A stretch of DNA of 64,000 nt from NCBI RefSeq assembly GCF_001510655.1, contig NZ_LMVC01000002.1, forward strand, positions 1,656,388 through 1,720,387, read 5' to 3'. Below, piece by piece: positions 50,473-59,330 of this stretch. The translations under genes and the position numbers were made by a program. The stretch's first letter is position 1, and every line of letters starts with the position of its first letter. Under the pieces are notes generated by a model that saw only the letters and a list, made by a program, of their open reading frames with translations, was not told the DNA's origin and ran no database searches. Source of the DNA: Fictibacillus sp. FJAT-27399 (GTDB taxonomy: Bacteria; Bacillota; Bacilli; Bacillales; Fictibacillaceae).

Positions 50473-50716
50473 GGGGCTGTCCAAGAAGTCTGTAAGCTGT
50501 TGATTTCCGTTCCAGGGTGCTCGCTTTCCGCGGGGCGTGCGGTGAGCCTTACCGGCGTGAACGCCTACTTTTTGGCGCTAGCGCCTGCGGGAGTCTCACC
50601 TGTCACGCTAGTCCCGCAGGAGTCTCGCACCTTCCACTTCAATCAACTTTTCATTGAAGATTTTCAAGCCGAAAAGGAGCTGCTGAAGGTCAATTTTCGA
50701 CTTTCAGGACAGCCCC
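50473..50716. repeat. GC-rich dispersed repeat, copy 3
   Basis: This 244-bp element has terminal inverted repeats GGGGCTGTCC (50473-50482) and GGACAGCCCC (50707-50716), extended by A and T runs so that the ends form a terminator-like stem. It shares the core of copies 1 and 2, including CGCGGGGCGTGCGGTGAGCC. The ends differ from the other two copies, so the core is conserved more than the termini. An 81-codon frame across it is incidental. Confidence 0.87.
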
Positions 50717-50783
50717 TCTTTTTTTATATGGTTTGGAATAAATGAATGGGTCGAAATTTATCGAATTGCGTTAATATAAACGG

Positions 50784-50880
50784 TTCGATAATAAAATAGA
50801 GTGTTTCGATTATAAAACAGTTTTTTCGATAATAAAATTACCCGTTTCGATAATAAACTTCTAATATCGATAATATATTC
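50784..50880. repeat. Phased array of TCGATAATAAA boxes
   Basis: TCGAT motifs start at 50785, 50806, 50826, 50847 and 50867, spacings 21, 20, 21 and 20, each within TTTCGATAATAAAA or a close variant. Linkers differ. The stretch lies in the 872-base gene-free gap between prsA and yhaL. The remaining part of that gap, 50881-51160, shows no gene or motif I can name. Confidence 0.8.
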
Positions 50881-51160
50881 TTTTAGCACTCCTAAATAAA
50901 TGATAAATCATAATTTCCAAGTTGAATAATCTCTAAATGTCTGCTCTGACCAGCTATATTTCAACTAAAAAGAGAAAAAATACATAGAACTGGCAGATTT
51001 TTAACGCTTTTTACACCGATTTACTCGTTTTTCAGCCTGGTTAAGTGCTTTTCCACATCTCCACTACTGTTTACCAACCTTTCCCGCCCGCAAAAACAAA
51101 AAACCGCCCAACAAGGTTTCATACACAGTACCTTGCCGGCCGGCTTGTTAAACATTTACC

Positions 51161-51421
51161 CTATTTACTTCTGCGTTCACGTTCTTCAGCGATTCGTTTC
51201 ATGAATACTTCCCCTTCTTGTTCAATCACCTTCAGGTCGAGAAGCTTTTGTTCAGAACCTAAATTGTAGCTCCGGTATCCGCTGAAGATGATGCCTGCGA
51301 CCACAAAGTATACCCAAAATGGCGTTAAATCAAAGAAATATTGAAGAGGAGCAACAAATTCTTTTAAAACAAAAGCAACAATGAGTAAGACTCCAAGTCC
51401 CAGGGCTACATATCCTTTCAT
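51161..51421 (-). CDS. yhaL: Sporulation protein YhaL
   Basis: The 86-residue protein has two hydrophobic segments (residues about 4-19 and 32-48, WVYFVVAGIIFSGYRS) and ends in the conserved IEQEGEVFMKRIAEERERRSK-type tail of YhaL, a sporulation protein of unknown biochemical function. I chose ATG at 51421 with AGGAGG upstream. It lies near prsA and yhaM as in B. subtilis, 81 bases downstream of the MFS gene. Confidence 0.85.
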   Translation of the reverse strand: MKGYVALGLGVLLIVAFVLKEFVAPLQYFFDLTPFWVYFVVAGIIFSGYRSYNLGSEQKLLDLKVIEQEGEVFMKRIAEERERRSK

Positions 51422-51502
51422 TCCTATTCCTCCTAAAGACAAGCTTCGTATTCCCATCTTATGAAGCATGGAAAAAAGATATGTCATTTGATTATTGTTT
51501 TT

Positions 51503-52813
51503 TTAACCTGCCGCGTTGGGAGCAACTGACTTTTGTTTTTCTGTCCCTGCCATTTTTCTATCATGCAGACGGAACATCACGTGATATAAGCCTGCACTGA
51601 TTACGGTTAGAACGAACAGCATAAAGAACGTCCATTGAAAACCAATCCACATGGTAAGCGGAATTGCTAACGGTGCTAAGCTTCGCCCGATGGAGAAACG
51701 CAGTCCTGCTGCGGCAAAATATTGTCCGCGCATATGTTCCGGAGCCAACTTGGAGATAAAGCTCTCCTGAATGCCGACGACCATCAGCTCAGCAGCTGTA
51801 AAGACGGTAATAGCCAGGAAAAGGAACCAGATGACTGTCGTGTTGCCGTAAAGCAGCATACCTACTCCATATAAAAGAGAGGAAATGACAAAGATGTTTC
51901 CTTCTTTGTATTTGTTCATCCACTTTGACATAAAAACGGTAAACAGCGCGACCAATAAACCATTTGTTGATACGATGTAACCGAACGCTTTTTCACCTGA
52001 AAGCGATAGTGACCAGTCACCGAGATGAAGCAGCGTCTGTACAGGAACCTTTTCTGTCGTATACACCGCAATCAATAAATCAAGCTGCATAAAGGTCTGT
52101 GCGACGAGCACACCTGCCAGAATAAACAATAGGAAAAGTTTATCTTTTGCAATTACCCGGTAATCTCTCAACTGATTCCAGACGACCTCGGACCATTTTT
52201 TCGGCTCGCCGTTCTTGTCTTCAACAATCGGCTTCTTCTCCGGCACGGTTTCCCTGATAAACCTCTGCAGGACAAAAGTCAGGATAATGCCAACAATCGT
52301 ACAGGCCAGCAGCAATTCAAACCGGTAGTCGAAAAAGAAGATGCTTCCCAATGCCGGTCCGAACACAACTGAAATGTTAATGCTCGTATAAAAGACAGCA
52401 AACACTTCACTGCGGTTCTTCTCAGGCACTACATCCGCGATCATTGCATGGCTTGCCGGCCAATACAAAGATCCGAACAAACCTAATGCCGTAAACGCCA
52501 AAAAAGTCAGCACAGGCGAATTCAGCCAAGGAGAATTGGCCAGTGCGAACAGAGCAAAGGAAACTGCCTGCCCTGCACCGGCAACCACCATCATTTTCTT
52601 TCTTCCGAATGTATCGGCACAATAACCGCCGACCAGGTTGGTTACGACTCCCACCAACTGGGAAGCGACCAGCAGCATACCGGCTTGTTCTTTTCCAAGT
52701 TCATCGGAAAAATAAATCGCCATATACGGGAAAAACATCCAAAACAGCAGATTAATTACAAACTCTCCCAAAAGCCGAACTTTAATATTTCTGTCCCAAT
52801 CTTTCCACTTCAT
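51503..52813 (-). CDS. MFS transporter, probable drug exporter (YttB-like)
   Basis: The 436-residue protein has 12 predicted membrane segments and the MFS loop motif GGYCADTFGRKKMM between helices 2 and 3, with a long central loop near residue 200 (ETVPEKKPIVEDKNG). It begins MKWKDWDRNIKVRLLGEFVI. Related proteins are annotated as multidrug efflux; the substrate here is unknown. I chose ATG at 52813; its SD is weak. A 380-base structured leader with a small ORF and a terminator precedes it, suggesting induction by translation inhibitors, which would fit an antibiotic exporter. Confidence 0.88.
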   Translation of the reverse strand: MKWKDWDRNIKVRLLGEFVINLLFWMFFPYMAIYFSDELGKEQAGMLLVASQLVGVVTNLVGGYCADTFGRKKMMVVAGAGQAVSFALFALANSPWLNSPVLTFLAFTALGLFGSLYWPASHAMIADVVPEKNRSEVFAVFYTSINISVVFGPALGSIFFFDYRFELLLACTIVGIILTFVLQRFIRETVPEKKPIVEDKNGEPKKWSEVVWNQLRDYRVIAKDKLFLLFILAGVLVAQTFMQLDLLIAVYTTEKVPVQTLLHLGDWSLSLSGEKAFGYIVSTNGLLVALFTVFMSKWMNKYKEGNIFVISSLLYGVGMLLYGNTTVIWFLFLAITVFTAAELMVVGIQESFISKLAPEHMRGQYFAAAGLRFSIGRSLAPLAIPLTMWIGFQWTFFMLFVLTVISAGLYHVMFRLHDRKMAGTEKQKSVAPNAAG

Positions 52814-52903
52814 CCCTATCACTCTCTTTTCATATGTTTCAATCAAATAACAATCAACCGATCTCTTGAGCGCTTATTATTGGAAAGTGCTGAAATTGGG
52901 CAT

Positions 52904-52945
52904 AAAAAAGCCTATAGCTGCGCATTCCACGTCAACTATAGGCTT
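52904..52945 (-). terminator. Terminator within the MFS leader
   Basis: On the minus strand, AAGCCTATAG pairs with CTATAGGCTT around an 18-base loop, and the T-run TTTTTT overlaps the end of the stem. It stands 91 bases before the MFS start. Confidence 0.85.
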
Positions 52946-53089
52946 CTATTACGTGCTGAAGGCTATAGCATGACAAATGGGTCCATCGCTCAAGAGAAAA
53001 GGTCATAACTAAATAAATCACACTTGTACGCTATAACGTAAGGAAACAGAGCTCCTTCAGCCGTCCGGTACAACATTTGATTTAGTTAG

Positions 53090-53128
53090 TTATTTAGCAG
53101 ACACCTTTTCTTGAACAATGGGTTTCAT
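53090..53128 (-). CDS. Leader peptide of the MFS attenuator
   Basis: The 12-residue frame MKPIVQEKVSAK starts at ATG 53128, nine bases after GGAGG, and ends TAA. Its coding sequence forms one arm of the long inverted repeat. An overlapping ATG at 53136 is too close to the SD. Translation of this ORF would disrupt the hairpin. Confidence 0.65.
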   Translation of the reverse strand: MKPIVQEKVSAK

Positions 53129-53164
53129 TTGTCATTGCCTCCATCTCATTTATCTCTCTCTCTA

Positions 53165-53193
53165 AATTTACCATATTCAAATTGTTACGACAA
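53165..53193 (-). promoter_or_regulatory. Sigma-A promoter of the MFS leader
   Basis: TTGTCG (53188-53193) and TAAATT (53165-53170) are 17 bases apart, with TG before the -10 (TGGTAAATT). The -35 box begins immediately after the yhaM stop codon. Confidence 0.68.
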
Positions 53194-54153
53194 TTACTTT
53201 TTTGCTAATTCTTTTTCAAAAAGCGGTTTGTAGAGGCTGCGGTTTTCCAGAGGGAAGATTTTTTCCGTGAATTCCCCTGGTTCCACCTTGACCAGCGCTC
53301 TGTCCATCATGTTGATTTTCGCATCGAAATTATCAATCATATGAAGGATCTCCGCTTCACGGATCATCGGTGCTTTCGGGCTTCCCCATTCTGGTTTGCT
53401 ATGATGGCTTAACACGAGATGCTGAAGGACCGTTACTTCCTCTCCTTCAATTTCCAGTTCTTTTGCGATAATCCCGATCTCATTCACCATAATGGAAATG
53501 TGGCCGAGGAGCTTTCCTTCCAGCGTATAGTTGGCAGCCACAGGACCGGACAGTTCAATCACCTTGCCCAGGTCATGAAGGATGATGCCGGAATAAAGCA
53601 GATCAGTATTAAGCGAAGGATACAGGGTTGATATTCCCCTGGCCAGATCAAGCATGGACACGACATGGTAGGCAAGACCAGAAACGAATTCATGGTGATT
53701 TTTCACGGCTGCAGGGAACTTTAGGAAATCATCCTGATATTTCTTTAAAAGGTTCCTTGTAATTCTCTGGATGTTAGGATTTTGCATCTCAAAAATGTAC
53801 TGTGTGATTTTCTCCATCATCACATCTTGTGTAAGCGGTGCTGTTTCTACAAAATCACTAATCTTCACGCCGTCAATCTCAGATGCCGGACGGATATGTT
53901 TGAGCTTGAGCTGCATCTTTCCTCTGTAGTTGCTCATATCACCGGTAACTTTGATCAAAGCCTGTGGAACATATTGCTGTTCGTCCTCCGGGGAGCAGTC
54001 CCATAGTTTTGCATCGATATCTCCTGTCTGGTCCTGCAGGATTAGGTTTAAAAAGGGTTTACCGTTGCTTGCTGTAGATTTTGTGGATGATTTTATCATT
54101 AAATAGGAGTCTACCACTTCTCCCACTTTATATTGAGCAAGACCTTTTTTCAT
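53194..54153 (-). CDS. yhaM: 3'-5' exoribonuclease YhaM
   Basis: The 319-residue enzyme has an N-terminal OB-fold (residues 10-90, [16 protein letters not shown]) and an HD domain with [16 protein letters not shown] and a metal-binding [13 protein letters not shown] segment. It trims RNA 3' ends in a Mn-dependent way. ATG at 54153 follows GAGGTGGC. Close in length to the B. subtilis protein. The MFS leader promoter starts right behind its stop. Confidence 0.94.
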   Translation of the reverse strand: MKKGLAQYKVGEVVDSYLMIKSSTKSTASNGKPFLNLILQDQTGDIDAKLWDCSPEDEQQYVPQALIKVTGDMSNYRGKMQLKLKHIRPASEIDGVKISDFVETAPLTQDVMMEKITQYIFEMQNPNIQRITRNLLKKYQDDFLKFPAAVKNHHEFVSGLAYHVVSMLDLARGISTLYPSLNTDLLYSGIILHDLGKVIELSGPVAANYTLEGKLLGHISIMVNEIGIIAKELEIEGEEVTVLQHLVLSHHSKPEWGSPKAPMIREAEILHMIDNFDAKINMMDRALVKVEPGEFTEKIFPLENRSLYKPLFEKELAKK

Positions 54154-54189
54154 TATGCCACCTCATATTTTATTTTATATTGTTTAAAC

Positions 54190-55542
54190 TTATGTCTGCC
54201 TGTCCTTTGGAAGAATGACTTCGAATAGAATACCATCTTCAATATTGGTCACTTTGGGTATTCCGCCATGCAGCTCGGCAATTCGATTCACGATCGCTAA
54301 TCCAAGACCGAACTGCCCTTTATTGCCTTTACGGAAAGGCAGGAAAAGATTTTCACGGTCCCGGTCTGAAAGCTGCTCTCCATCATTCCATACGCCAAGG
54401 GTGATGTTGTTTCCTTCTTCTTTTGCCGATAATATGATCTCGGATCGTGCATACCTCATCGCATTTTGGATAAAGTTCTCAAAAACGATTGTGATCTGCT
54501 CACGGTCACCCCAGAATAAAACTTCATCACCAATGATGGAAAGCTCAATATCATCCCGCTGAAAACGGAAACGGCTGATAATTTCTTCCGCAAGGACTCC
54601 AAAATAGATCATTTCCCACTGAAGGGTCTGTTGTTTCAGTGTATCAAGCTTTGTATAATACAGCATGTTTTTTACCCTGTTTTCCATCCGGTCGGCTTCA
54701 CTTAAGATTACATCCATCATATCTTCAATGTTATTTTTCGGCATGATGCCGTCCTTGACCGACTGGGCATAACTCTTAATGGTCATGACCGGTGTTTTCA
54801 GTTCATGTGAAGCATGCTGGATAAACGTCTTTTGAGCAGTATCGTATCGGATCAGATTCTGGCGCATGGATTCAAACTGCTGCGAAAGCTTCTGGAATTC
54901 ATCGTCTTCATGCCAGATGAAGGGCTCTTTCCAGTTTCGCTTGGCGATCTGTTCAAACCGTCTGCCCAATATCGTCAATGGAGCGCGAAGATAGCGGGCC
55001 ATCCAAAGGGCCGGGATAACGGCAATCATCCCTGTGAAGAATAAGATCCAGAGAAGCCGTGTCCATAGCCGGTCCACCATCTGGTCACGGTACGTATCCC
55101 ACATATAGGAAATTAAATAAAAGTTGCCATGTGAATCAGTTTCCAGTCTTTTAACGATGTAAAACAGCGTGGCATCGCCATACGTCAGTTCATACTTCTG
55201 CTGGTCAGACTTCTGCTTATAGGCATGTGAACCCATTTCAGCCAATACGCGATCGGGAATATAGTCTCCTTTTGTGCCAAGATAATCATTTTTAATGATC
55301 ACATGTCCGACAGAACGGCCTAATTTTCTGCGCTCAATAAAATCAATCGATGTATCAGGCTGAGGAATCTCTTTATCCTGATCCATAAGTTTATCCTGTT
55401 CGATTTTGATAATCTTATAGGTTTCATCTGTCATCGTTTTTTTAATAGATAGCGGAAAGATAATAGCAAGAATAAGCCCTATGAGAAGAATTAAAAGGGC
55501 GAACGATATCCAGATTCTCTGTGTCAGGTTTAAACGGATCAT
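54190..55542 (-). CDS. Sensor histidine kinase, CssS-like
   Basis: The 450-residue kinase has two membrane segments (residues about 11-32 and 160-182) that frame an extracellular sensor, a HAMP-like linker, the H-box FIQHASHELKTPVMTIKSY, the N-box ENFIQNAMRYA and the G-box GQFGLGLAIVNRI. Overall layout and motifs resemble CssS, which senses misfolded secreted protein. Similar kinases exist, so the name is tentative. It overlaps the response regulator gene by four bases (ATGA). Confidence 0.85.
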   Translation of the reverse strand: MIRLNLTQRIWISFALLILLIGLILAIIFPLSIKKTMTDETYKIIKIEQDKLMDQDKEIPQPDTSIDFIERRKLGRSVGHVIIKNDYLGTKGDYIPDRVLAEMGSHAYKQKSDQQKYELTYGDATLFYIVKRLETDSHGNFYLISYMWDTYRDQMVDRLWTRLLWILFFTGMIAVIPALWMARYLRAPLTILGRRFEQIAKRNWKEPFIWHEDDEFQKLSQQFESMRQNLIRYDTAQKTFIQHASHELKTPVMTIKSYAQSVKDGIMPKNNIEDMMDVILSEADRMENRVKNMLYYTKLDTLKQQTLQWEMIYFGVLAEEIISRFRFQRDDIELSIIGDEVLFWGDREQITIVFENFIQNAMRYARSEIILSAKEEGNNITLGVWNDGEQLSDRDRENLFLPFRKGNKGQFGLGLAIVNRIAELHGGIPKVTNIEDGILFEVILPKDRQT

Positions 55543-56210
55543 GAGGTAACGATCCTATACCCGTTACCATAGACCGTTTCAAGATTTAAGCGCGGCATCT
55601 TCTTTCTTACCCGCCGGATGACATCATCAACCGCACGTTCAGATCCGAAGTAATCAGAGCCCCACACGTGAGCTAGGATCTCTTCCCTGGCTTTTGAGGT
55701 ACCAAGATTTTCAATCAAATACAGCAAAACGTCCATTTCTTTTGATGTCAGATTGATCAGTTCCTCGTCAAAGGTAATCTTTCTCGCGACCGGATCAATG
55801 ATATACCCCGTGATTTCTATTTTTTTAGGAACCATTGCTCCGCTTTCATATACCCGAATCAGAAGTTTTTTAGCACGTATGACAAGCTCCCTTGGCATAA
55901 ATGGCTTTGCAAGATAATCATCACTGCCTAATTCCAGACCGACGATCCGGTCGAGGTCCTGATCCCTGGCTGAAATAAAAATAACCGGAGTATCGGAATG
56001 CTGTTTAATCTTTCGTAATACTTCATATCCGTCAATTCCAGGCAGCATAATGTCTAATATCCAAAGATGAGGGGTATCTTCTACGTTTTTCGCGGCCTCT
56101 TCGCCATTGTCAAAAACGGTCACGTTCCAGCCTTCCTGTTCCATATACGCTTTTAAAACCTGTGAAAGATTCTCTTCATCTTCCACCAGGTAAACATTAT
56201 AGTCACTCAT
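55539..56210 (-). CDS. Response regulator, OmpR family, CssR-like
   Basis: The 223-residue regulator has a receiver domain with acidic pocket EDEE near residue 10, phospho-acceptor Asp53 in WILDIMLPG, Lys in YLAKPF, and a C-terminal winged helix with LTSKEMDVLLYLIENLG and VDDVIRRVRKKM. I chose ATG at 56210 with AGGAGGGG upstream. With the downstream kinase it forms a two-component system; a secretion-stress role is inferred from similarity to CssRS and from the nearby prsA. Confidence 0.92.
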   Translation of the reverse strand: MSDYNVYLVEDEENLSQVLKAYMEQEGWNVTVFDNGEEAAKNVEDTPHLWILDIMLPGIDGYEVLRKIKQHSDTPVIFISARDQDLDRIVGLELGSDDYLAKPFMPRELVIRAKKLLIRVYESGAMVPKKIEITGYIIDPVARKITFDEELINLTSKEMDVLLYLIENLGTSKAREEILAHVWGSDYFGSERAVDDVIRRVRKKMPRLNLETVYGNGYRIVTS

Positions 56211-56287
56211 TGGTCGTTCCCCTCCTGTGTGCAGGTTCAGCTCTGAAAGCACTTCTGCTACTCTTTTTATATCATAAACACGTCAAT

Positions 56288-59200
56288 TTATAAAAACGCA
56301 CCGTCGCCCGGTCTGACAGGCTGCGGTTCCTTTAAATGGATGACCGGTACGGAAGGCCTGTCACTGAATAGCGTTTCATGGCACGTAAAGAAGATGATCT
56401 GATGCTTTTCACCGATCTCCATGAGCAGGTCCAAGGTCTGTTTTGTACGGACAGGATCAAAATTAACGGTCACATCATCCAAAATCAGAGGCATTCCTTC
56501 TCTCTGGTATAAAGAAGCTAGTGAAAGCCGCACACATAAGTATAGCTGTTCGGCTGTCCCGCGGCTTAACTCCACGGGATTGAAACGGACACCGTCATTC
56601 CGCTCAATGATTAAACTTTCCTTTTCCCCTGCCAGGAATAAATCCACGTATTTTCCAGCGGTGATGCGGGAGAAATATACTCCTGCCTTTTTTATAATGG
56701 CAGGCAGCCGCTCCGCATGAAACCGTTCTTTCGTTCGTTTCAGCAGATCCGCAGCAGTCCTGTAAACGGCCCACTTTCTTGCTTGATCCTGCAGAATATC
56801 CTTTAACGTTTCATATCGCTGCAGGCATTCCGAGTAGCTGCCCTCTTCCTGCAGCTGCTGCAGGCGAAGGGACAGTTCAGCACTTTTGCCCTTGAAGCTT
56901 TCTAACTCCTGCTCACTTTCTTTAAGATAGGCTTCTGCCGCAGCAATCTCCTTTTCCAGATTAAAAGATTTGTCCAGCAGCCTGTCCGAAAGATTGAAAA
57001 TTTCTTCATCGCTGTATCCAAAAGCATAAAGCTGCAGCGAAGCCTGTGACAGTTGCTCCTGTATCTTTTTCCTTGAATCTGCCGCTTCTCCCTTTTTTCT
57101 GTAACTCTCTTCGTTATCAGCACCGGCTTGTTGAAAGAGCCGGGTTCTTTCTGCTGTGTAACTTAAACGCTTCGTCAGTAATTCCTGTTCATTCTCAACA
57201 GCTGCCCGTTTTGCTTCCTGAAGCAATTCAAGCTTCCGCTGCTTTTCCTTTTCCTGCTGAAGCAGCATACGCGCTTGCATTATTCTCTCATGATAAGAGG
57301 CATGCTCTGAAAGGCCGAGCTGTTTTGAAAGCTGGTTCACATCTTCTAAAATAACGGAAATATTAACTTGAAGCTGCGAAAGCCTTTCTTCCAATTGATA
57401 TTTTTCGATCAATAGTTCCTTCAGTCTTTCAATCTTTTCAAAATAGCCAGGCAGAAGCAGGTGCTGCCAGGGTCCATTAAATCCATTTTCCCTGCTCCAC
57501 TCCTGGATGCTGGCCTCGTTGTCAAACTCCTCCAGCTCCAGCTTGTCATAGCCGGCTGCGGTTTGCTGGTAGGACTGTTCCAGCCGCTTTGTTTCTTCCT
57601 GAAGCCTATTGTACTCATTGCGCTGCGCTTGCTCCTCGATCCATTGCTGCTGTAGACGGTCAAGCTCTTCAAAATTTGAAATGCCTGCAAGCTGTTCTTC
57701 AAGCTTTTGCAGCTGCACCAAGAGAGCCTGAAGATTTTCCTTCCCCGTATGGCTGCCTCTTTCTTTCGTTCTGCTTTTCATCCAATACAGGAAACTGGCA
57801 CCCAGCGCCAAAGCTGAAAGCAAAGCTCCAGCCATTTCGCCTTTACTAACAAGATAGATGATAATGACGGCAATAAAAACAAATAAGGCTCCTGCCGGAA
57901 TCCAGTTCTTTTTCCGGGGAACTGAGCGTGACGAACTATTCCCCTCTGCATTTTTGATCTGCATCTGAAGCTGTTCTTTTTCGAGCATGAGCCTTCGATA
58001 GGTTCTATCCTGATCAGCATGTTCCTTCAGTTTCTGAAAATCCGCTTCATGGAGCAGCTTTCCTTTTGCAAGCTTCAGCCGCTCCTCTGCTGATTCAAGA
58101 CGGCTGCGGGAGGCTGTCAGCTCCTGTTCCATCCATTCTTTCTTCTGCTGCAGCAATTCATGGTTTTTTGTCATGAGAACAAGGCCGTTTTTTGCTGCAA
58201 TTCCATTGTTCAATTCAAAAAGGTTATTGTCTTCTCCTTCATAGCCTGTTTCATGAATAAGACGATGAATTTCTTTGCTTAGCAATTCAGCCTTTTGGAG
58301 CAAGCCAGCTTTGTCGTTCAAGAGACTCTCAAGATAATGGATTTTCTGTCCAACGGCTTCAATACGCGCCCCTTCTTTCAGTACTTGTTCATCGATAGCC
58401 AGAATTGCAAGCTGCTTTTCAACTTCATCGTTCTTATTCTTGCAAACTGCCAAGTCTCCTTCAAGATCAAACAGCTTTTCCTGCAAATACTCCAGCCGCT
58501 GCAGTCCATTTTCAGGAAACTCACCCTCTTGCAGCTGATCGAGCGCCAGTTTATTTTCTTTCCACTTCTGCAGAGGCGGAAGCACCGATTTCCACTTTTG
58601 AGCCTGATACCATTGTTCCTGATGATGAGCCTTTTCTTTCTCCGATCTTTGTATAGAGTCCTTCACTTCTTTTAATTCCAAAGCGGCGGGCTGAAATTCT
58701 TCGTTTTTCCTTTTCCACTTCAGCAGCTCTTCTTCTGCCCTGTGGAGCTCCTGAAGCATTTCGTTGATCACCGGCTTCCTGCCGCCAGGTTTAAAAAGCG
58801 CCGCCTGCTTTTTTTCCAGCAGGGCTTCAAGCTCCTGCAGCTCCTTACTGCCTGTCATACCCGCGCCGAGCAGATAGCTCCCCAGCTGATCCCGGCTGAT
58901 CTTTTCGATTTCCTGGAGTCCATCGATGTCAAAACAATAGATTCCTTGAAAAAGCGAACGGTCCAGCCCTTTCAGCAAGCTTTGCAGAAAATCTTCACCG
59001 GCCTGTTCACCATTCTCCAAATAGACTGTAACATCACCTGCCGCTTTTCCTGCTACGCGCTCAATGGCCAGTTCTCCGTGTGATTCTGTCATTAATGTAA
59101 GAGATCCGCCCATCCGGTTCCCATCTTTTGGCTCATACCTTCTTTCGCTGGTAAGCTTAGAAGGAAAACCAAAAAGCATACATTTAATAAAACTCATCAA

Positions 59201-59317
59201 GGTAGATTTACCCGCTTCATTTTCTCCAGAAATAAAGCCCGCTCCCTTGGACAAATCCTTTATTTTGAGGTTTTGAAACTTGCCAAAATGATAGATGTGC
59301 AGTTGTTTAATCCACAT
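56288..59317 (-). CDS. yhaN: SMC/Rad50-like AAA ATPase YhaN
   Basis: The 1009-residue protein has an N-terminal ATPase half with Walker A FISGENEAGKSTLMSF, long coiled coils (residues about 170-870), a central hydrophobic pair near 470-510 (AGALFVFIAVIIIYLV) that could enter the membrane, and the C-terminal half with LSRGTAEQLYLCVRL and Walker B LILDDVTVNFDP. It pairs with the nuclease-like YhaO 13 bases upstream, an SbcCD/Mre11-Rad50-like arrangement. The DNA-end processing role is inferred. Confidence 0.92.
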   Translation of the reverse strand: MWIKQLHIYHFGKFQNLKIKDLSKGAGFISGENEAGKSTLMSFIKCMLFGFPSKLTSERRYEPKDGNRMGGSLTLMTESHGELAIERVAGKAAGDVTVYLENGEQAGEDFLQSLLKGLDRSLFQGIYCFDIDGLQEIEKISRDQLGSYLLGAGMTGSKELQELEALLEKKQAALFKPGGRKPVINEMLQELHRAEEELLKWKRKNEEFQPAALELKEVKDSIQRSEKEKAHHQEQWYQAQKWKSVLPPLQKWKENKLALDQLQEGEFPENGLQRLEYLQEKLFDLEGDLAVCKNKNDEVEKQLAILAIDEQVLKEGARIEAVGQKIHYLESLLNDKAGLLQKAELLSKEIHRLIHETGYEGEDNNLFELNNGIAAKNGLVLMTKNHELLQQKKEWMEQELTASRSRLESAEERLKLAKGKLLHEADFQKLKEHADQDRTYRRLMLEKEQLQMQIKNAEGNSSSRSVPRKKNWIPAGALFVFIAVIIIYLVSKGEMAGALLSALALGASFLYWMKSRTKERGSHTGKENLQALLVQLQKLEEQLAGISNFEELDRLQQQWIEEQAQRNEYNRLQEETKRLEQSYQQTAAGYDKLELEEFDNEASIQEWSRENGFNGPWQHLLLPGYFEKIERLKELLIEKYQLEERLSQLQVNISVILEDVNQLSKQLGLSEHASYHERIMQARMLLQQEKEKQRKLELLQEAKRAAVENEQELLTKRLSYTAERTRLFQQAGADNEESYRKKGEAADSRKKIQEQLSQASLQLYAFGYSDEEIFNLSDRLLDKSFNLEKEIAAAEAYLKESEQELESFKGKSAELSLRLQQLQEEGSYSECLQRYETLKDILQDQARKWAVYRTAADLLKRTKERFHAERLPAIIKKAGVYFSRITAGKYVDLFLAGEKESLIIERNDGVRFNPVELSRGTAEQLYLCVRLSLASLYQREGMPLILDDVTVNFDPVRTKQTLDLLMEIGEKHQIIFFTCHETLFSDRPSVPVIHLKEPQPVRPGDGAFL

Positions 59318-59330
59318 AGCTTCATACCTC

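Larger units (their letters stand above)
52814..53193 (-). promoter_or_regulatory. Attenuator-like leader of the MFS gene
   Basis: Read on the minus strand, the region has: promoter (53165-53193); leader ORF (53090-53128); an imperfect inverted repeat whose arms are 53100-53136 (over the ORF and its start) and 52971-53003; a GCTGAAGG/CCTTCAGC pair (53054-53061 with 52955-52962); a terminator (52904-52945); and a perfect 11-bp pair TCTCTTGAGCG/CGCTCAAGAGA (52987-52997 with 52862-52872) that spans the terminator and competes with the first hairpin. This layout is that of ribosome-mediated attenuation leaders of antibiotic resistance genes. The mechanism is inferred. Confidence 0.7.

Noticed and set aside
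50500-50745. 81-codon frame in repeat copy 3
   Set aside because: It is an incidental frame within the repeat, with no SD and no similarity to a known protein.
50784-50880. CRISPR array
   Set aside because: Repeats are 14 bases or less with 6-7 base linkers, much too short for repeats and spacers, and no cas genes are present.
53098-53136. Alternative leader ORF starting at ATG 53136 in the MFS leader
   Set aside because: The ATG is only two bases from GGAGG. The ATG at 53128 has correct spacing.
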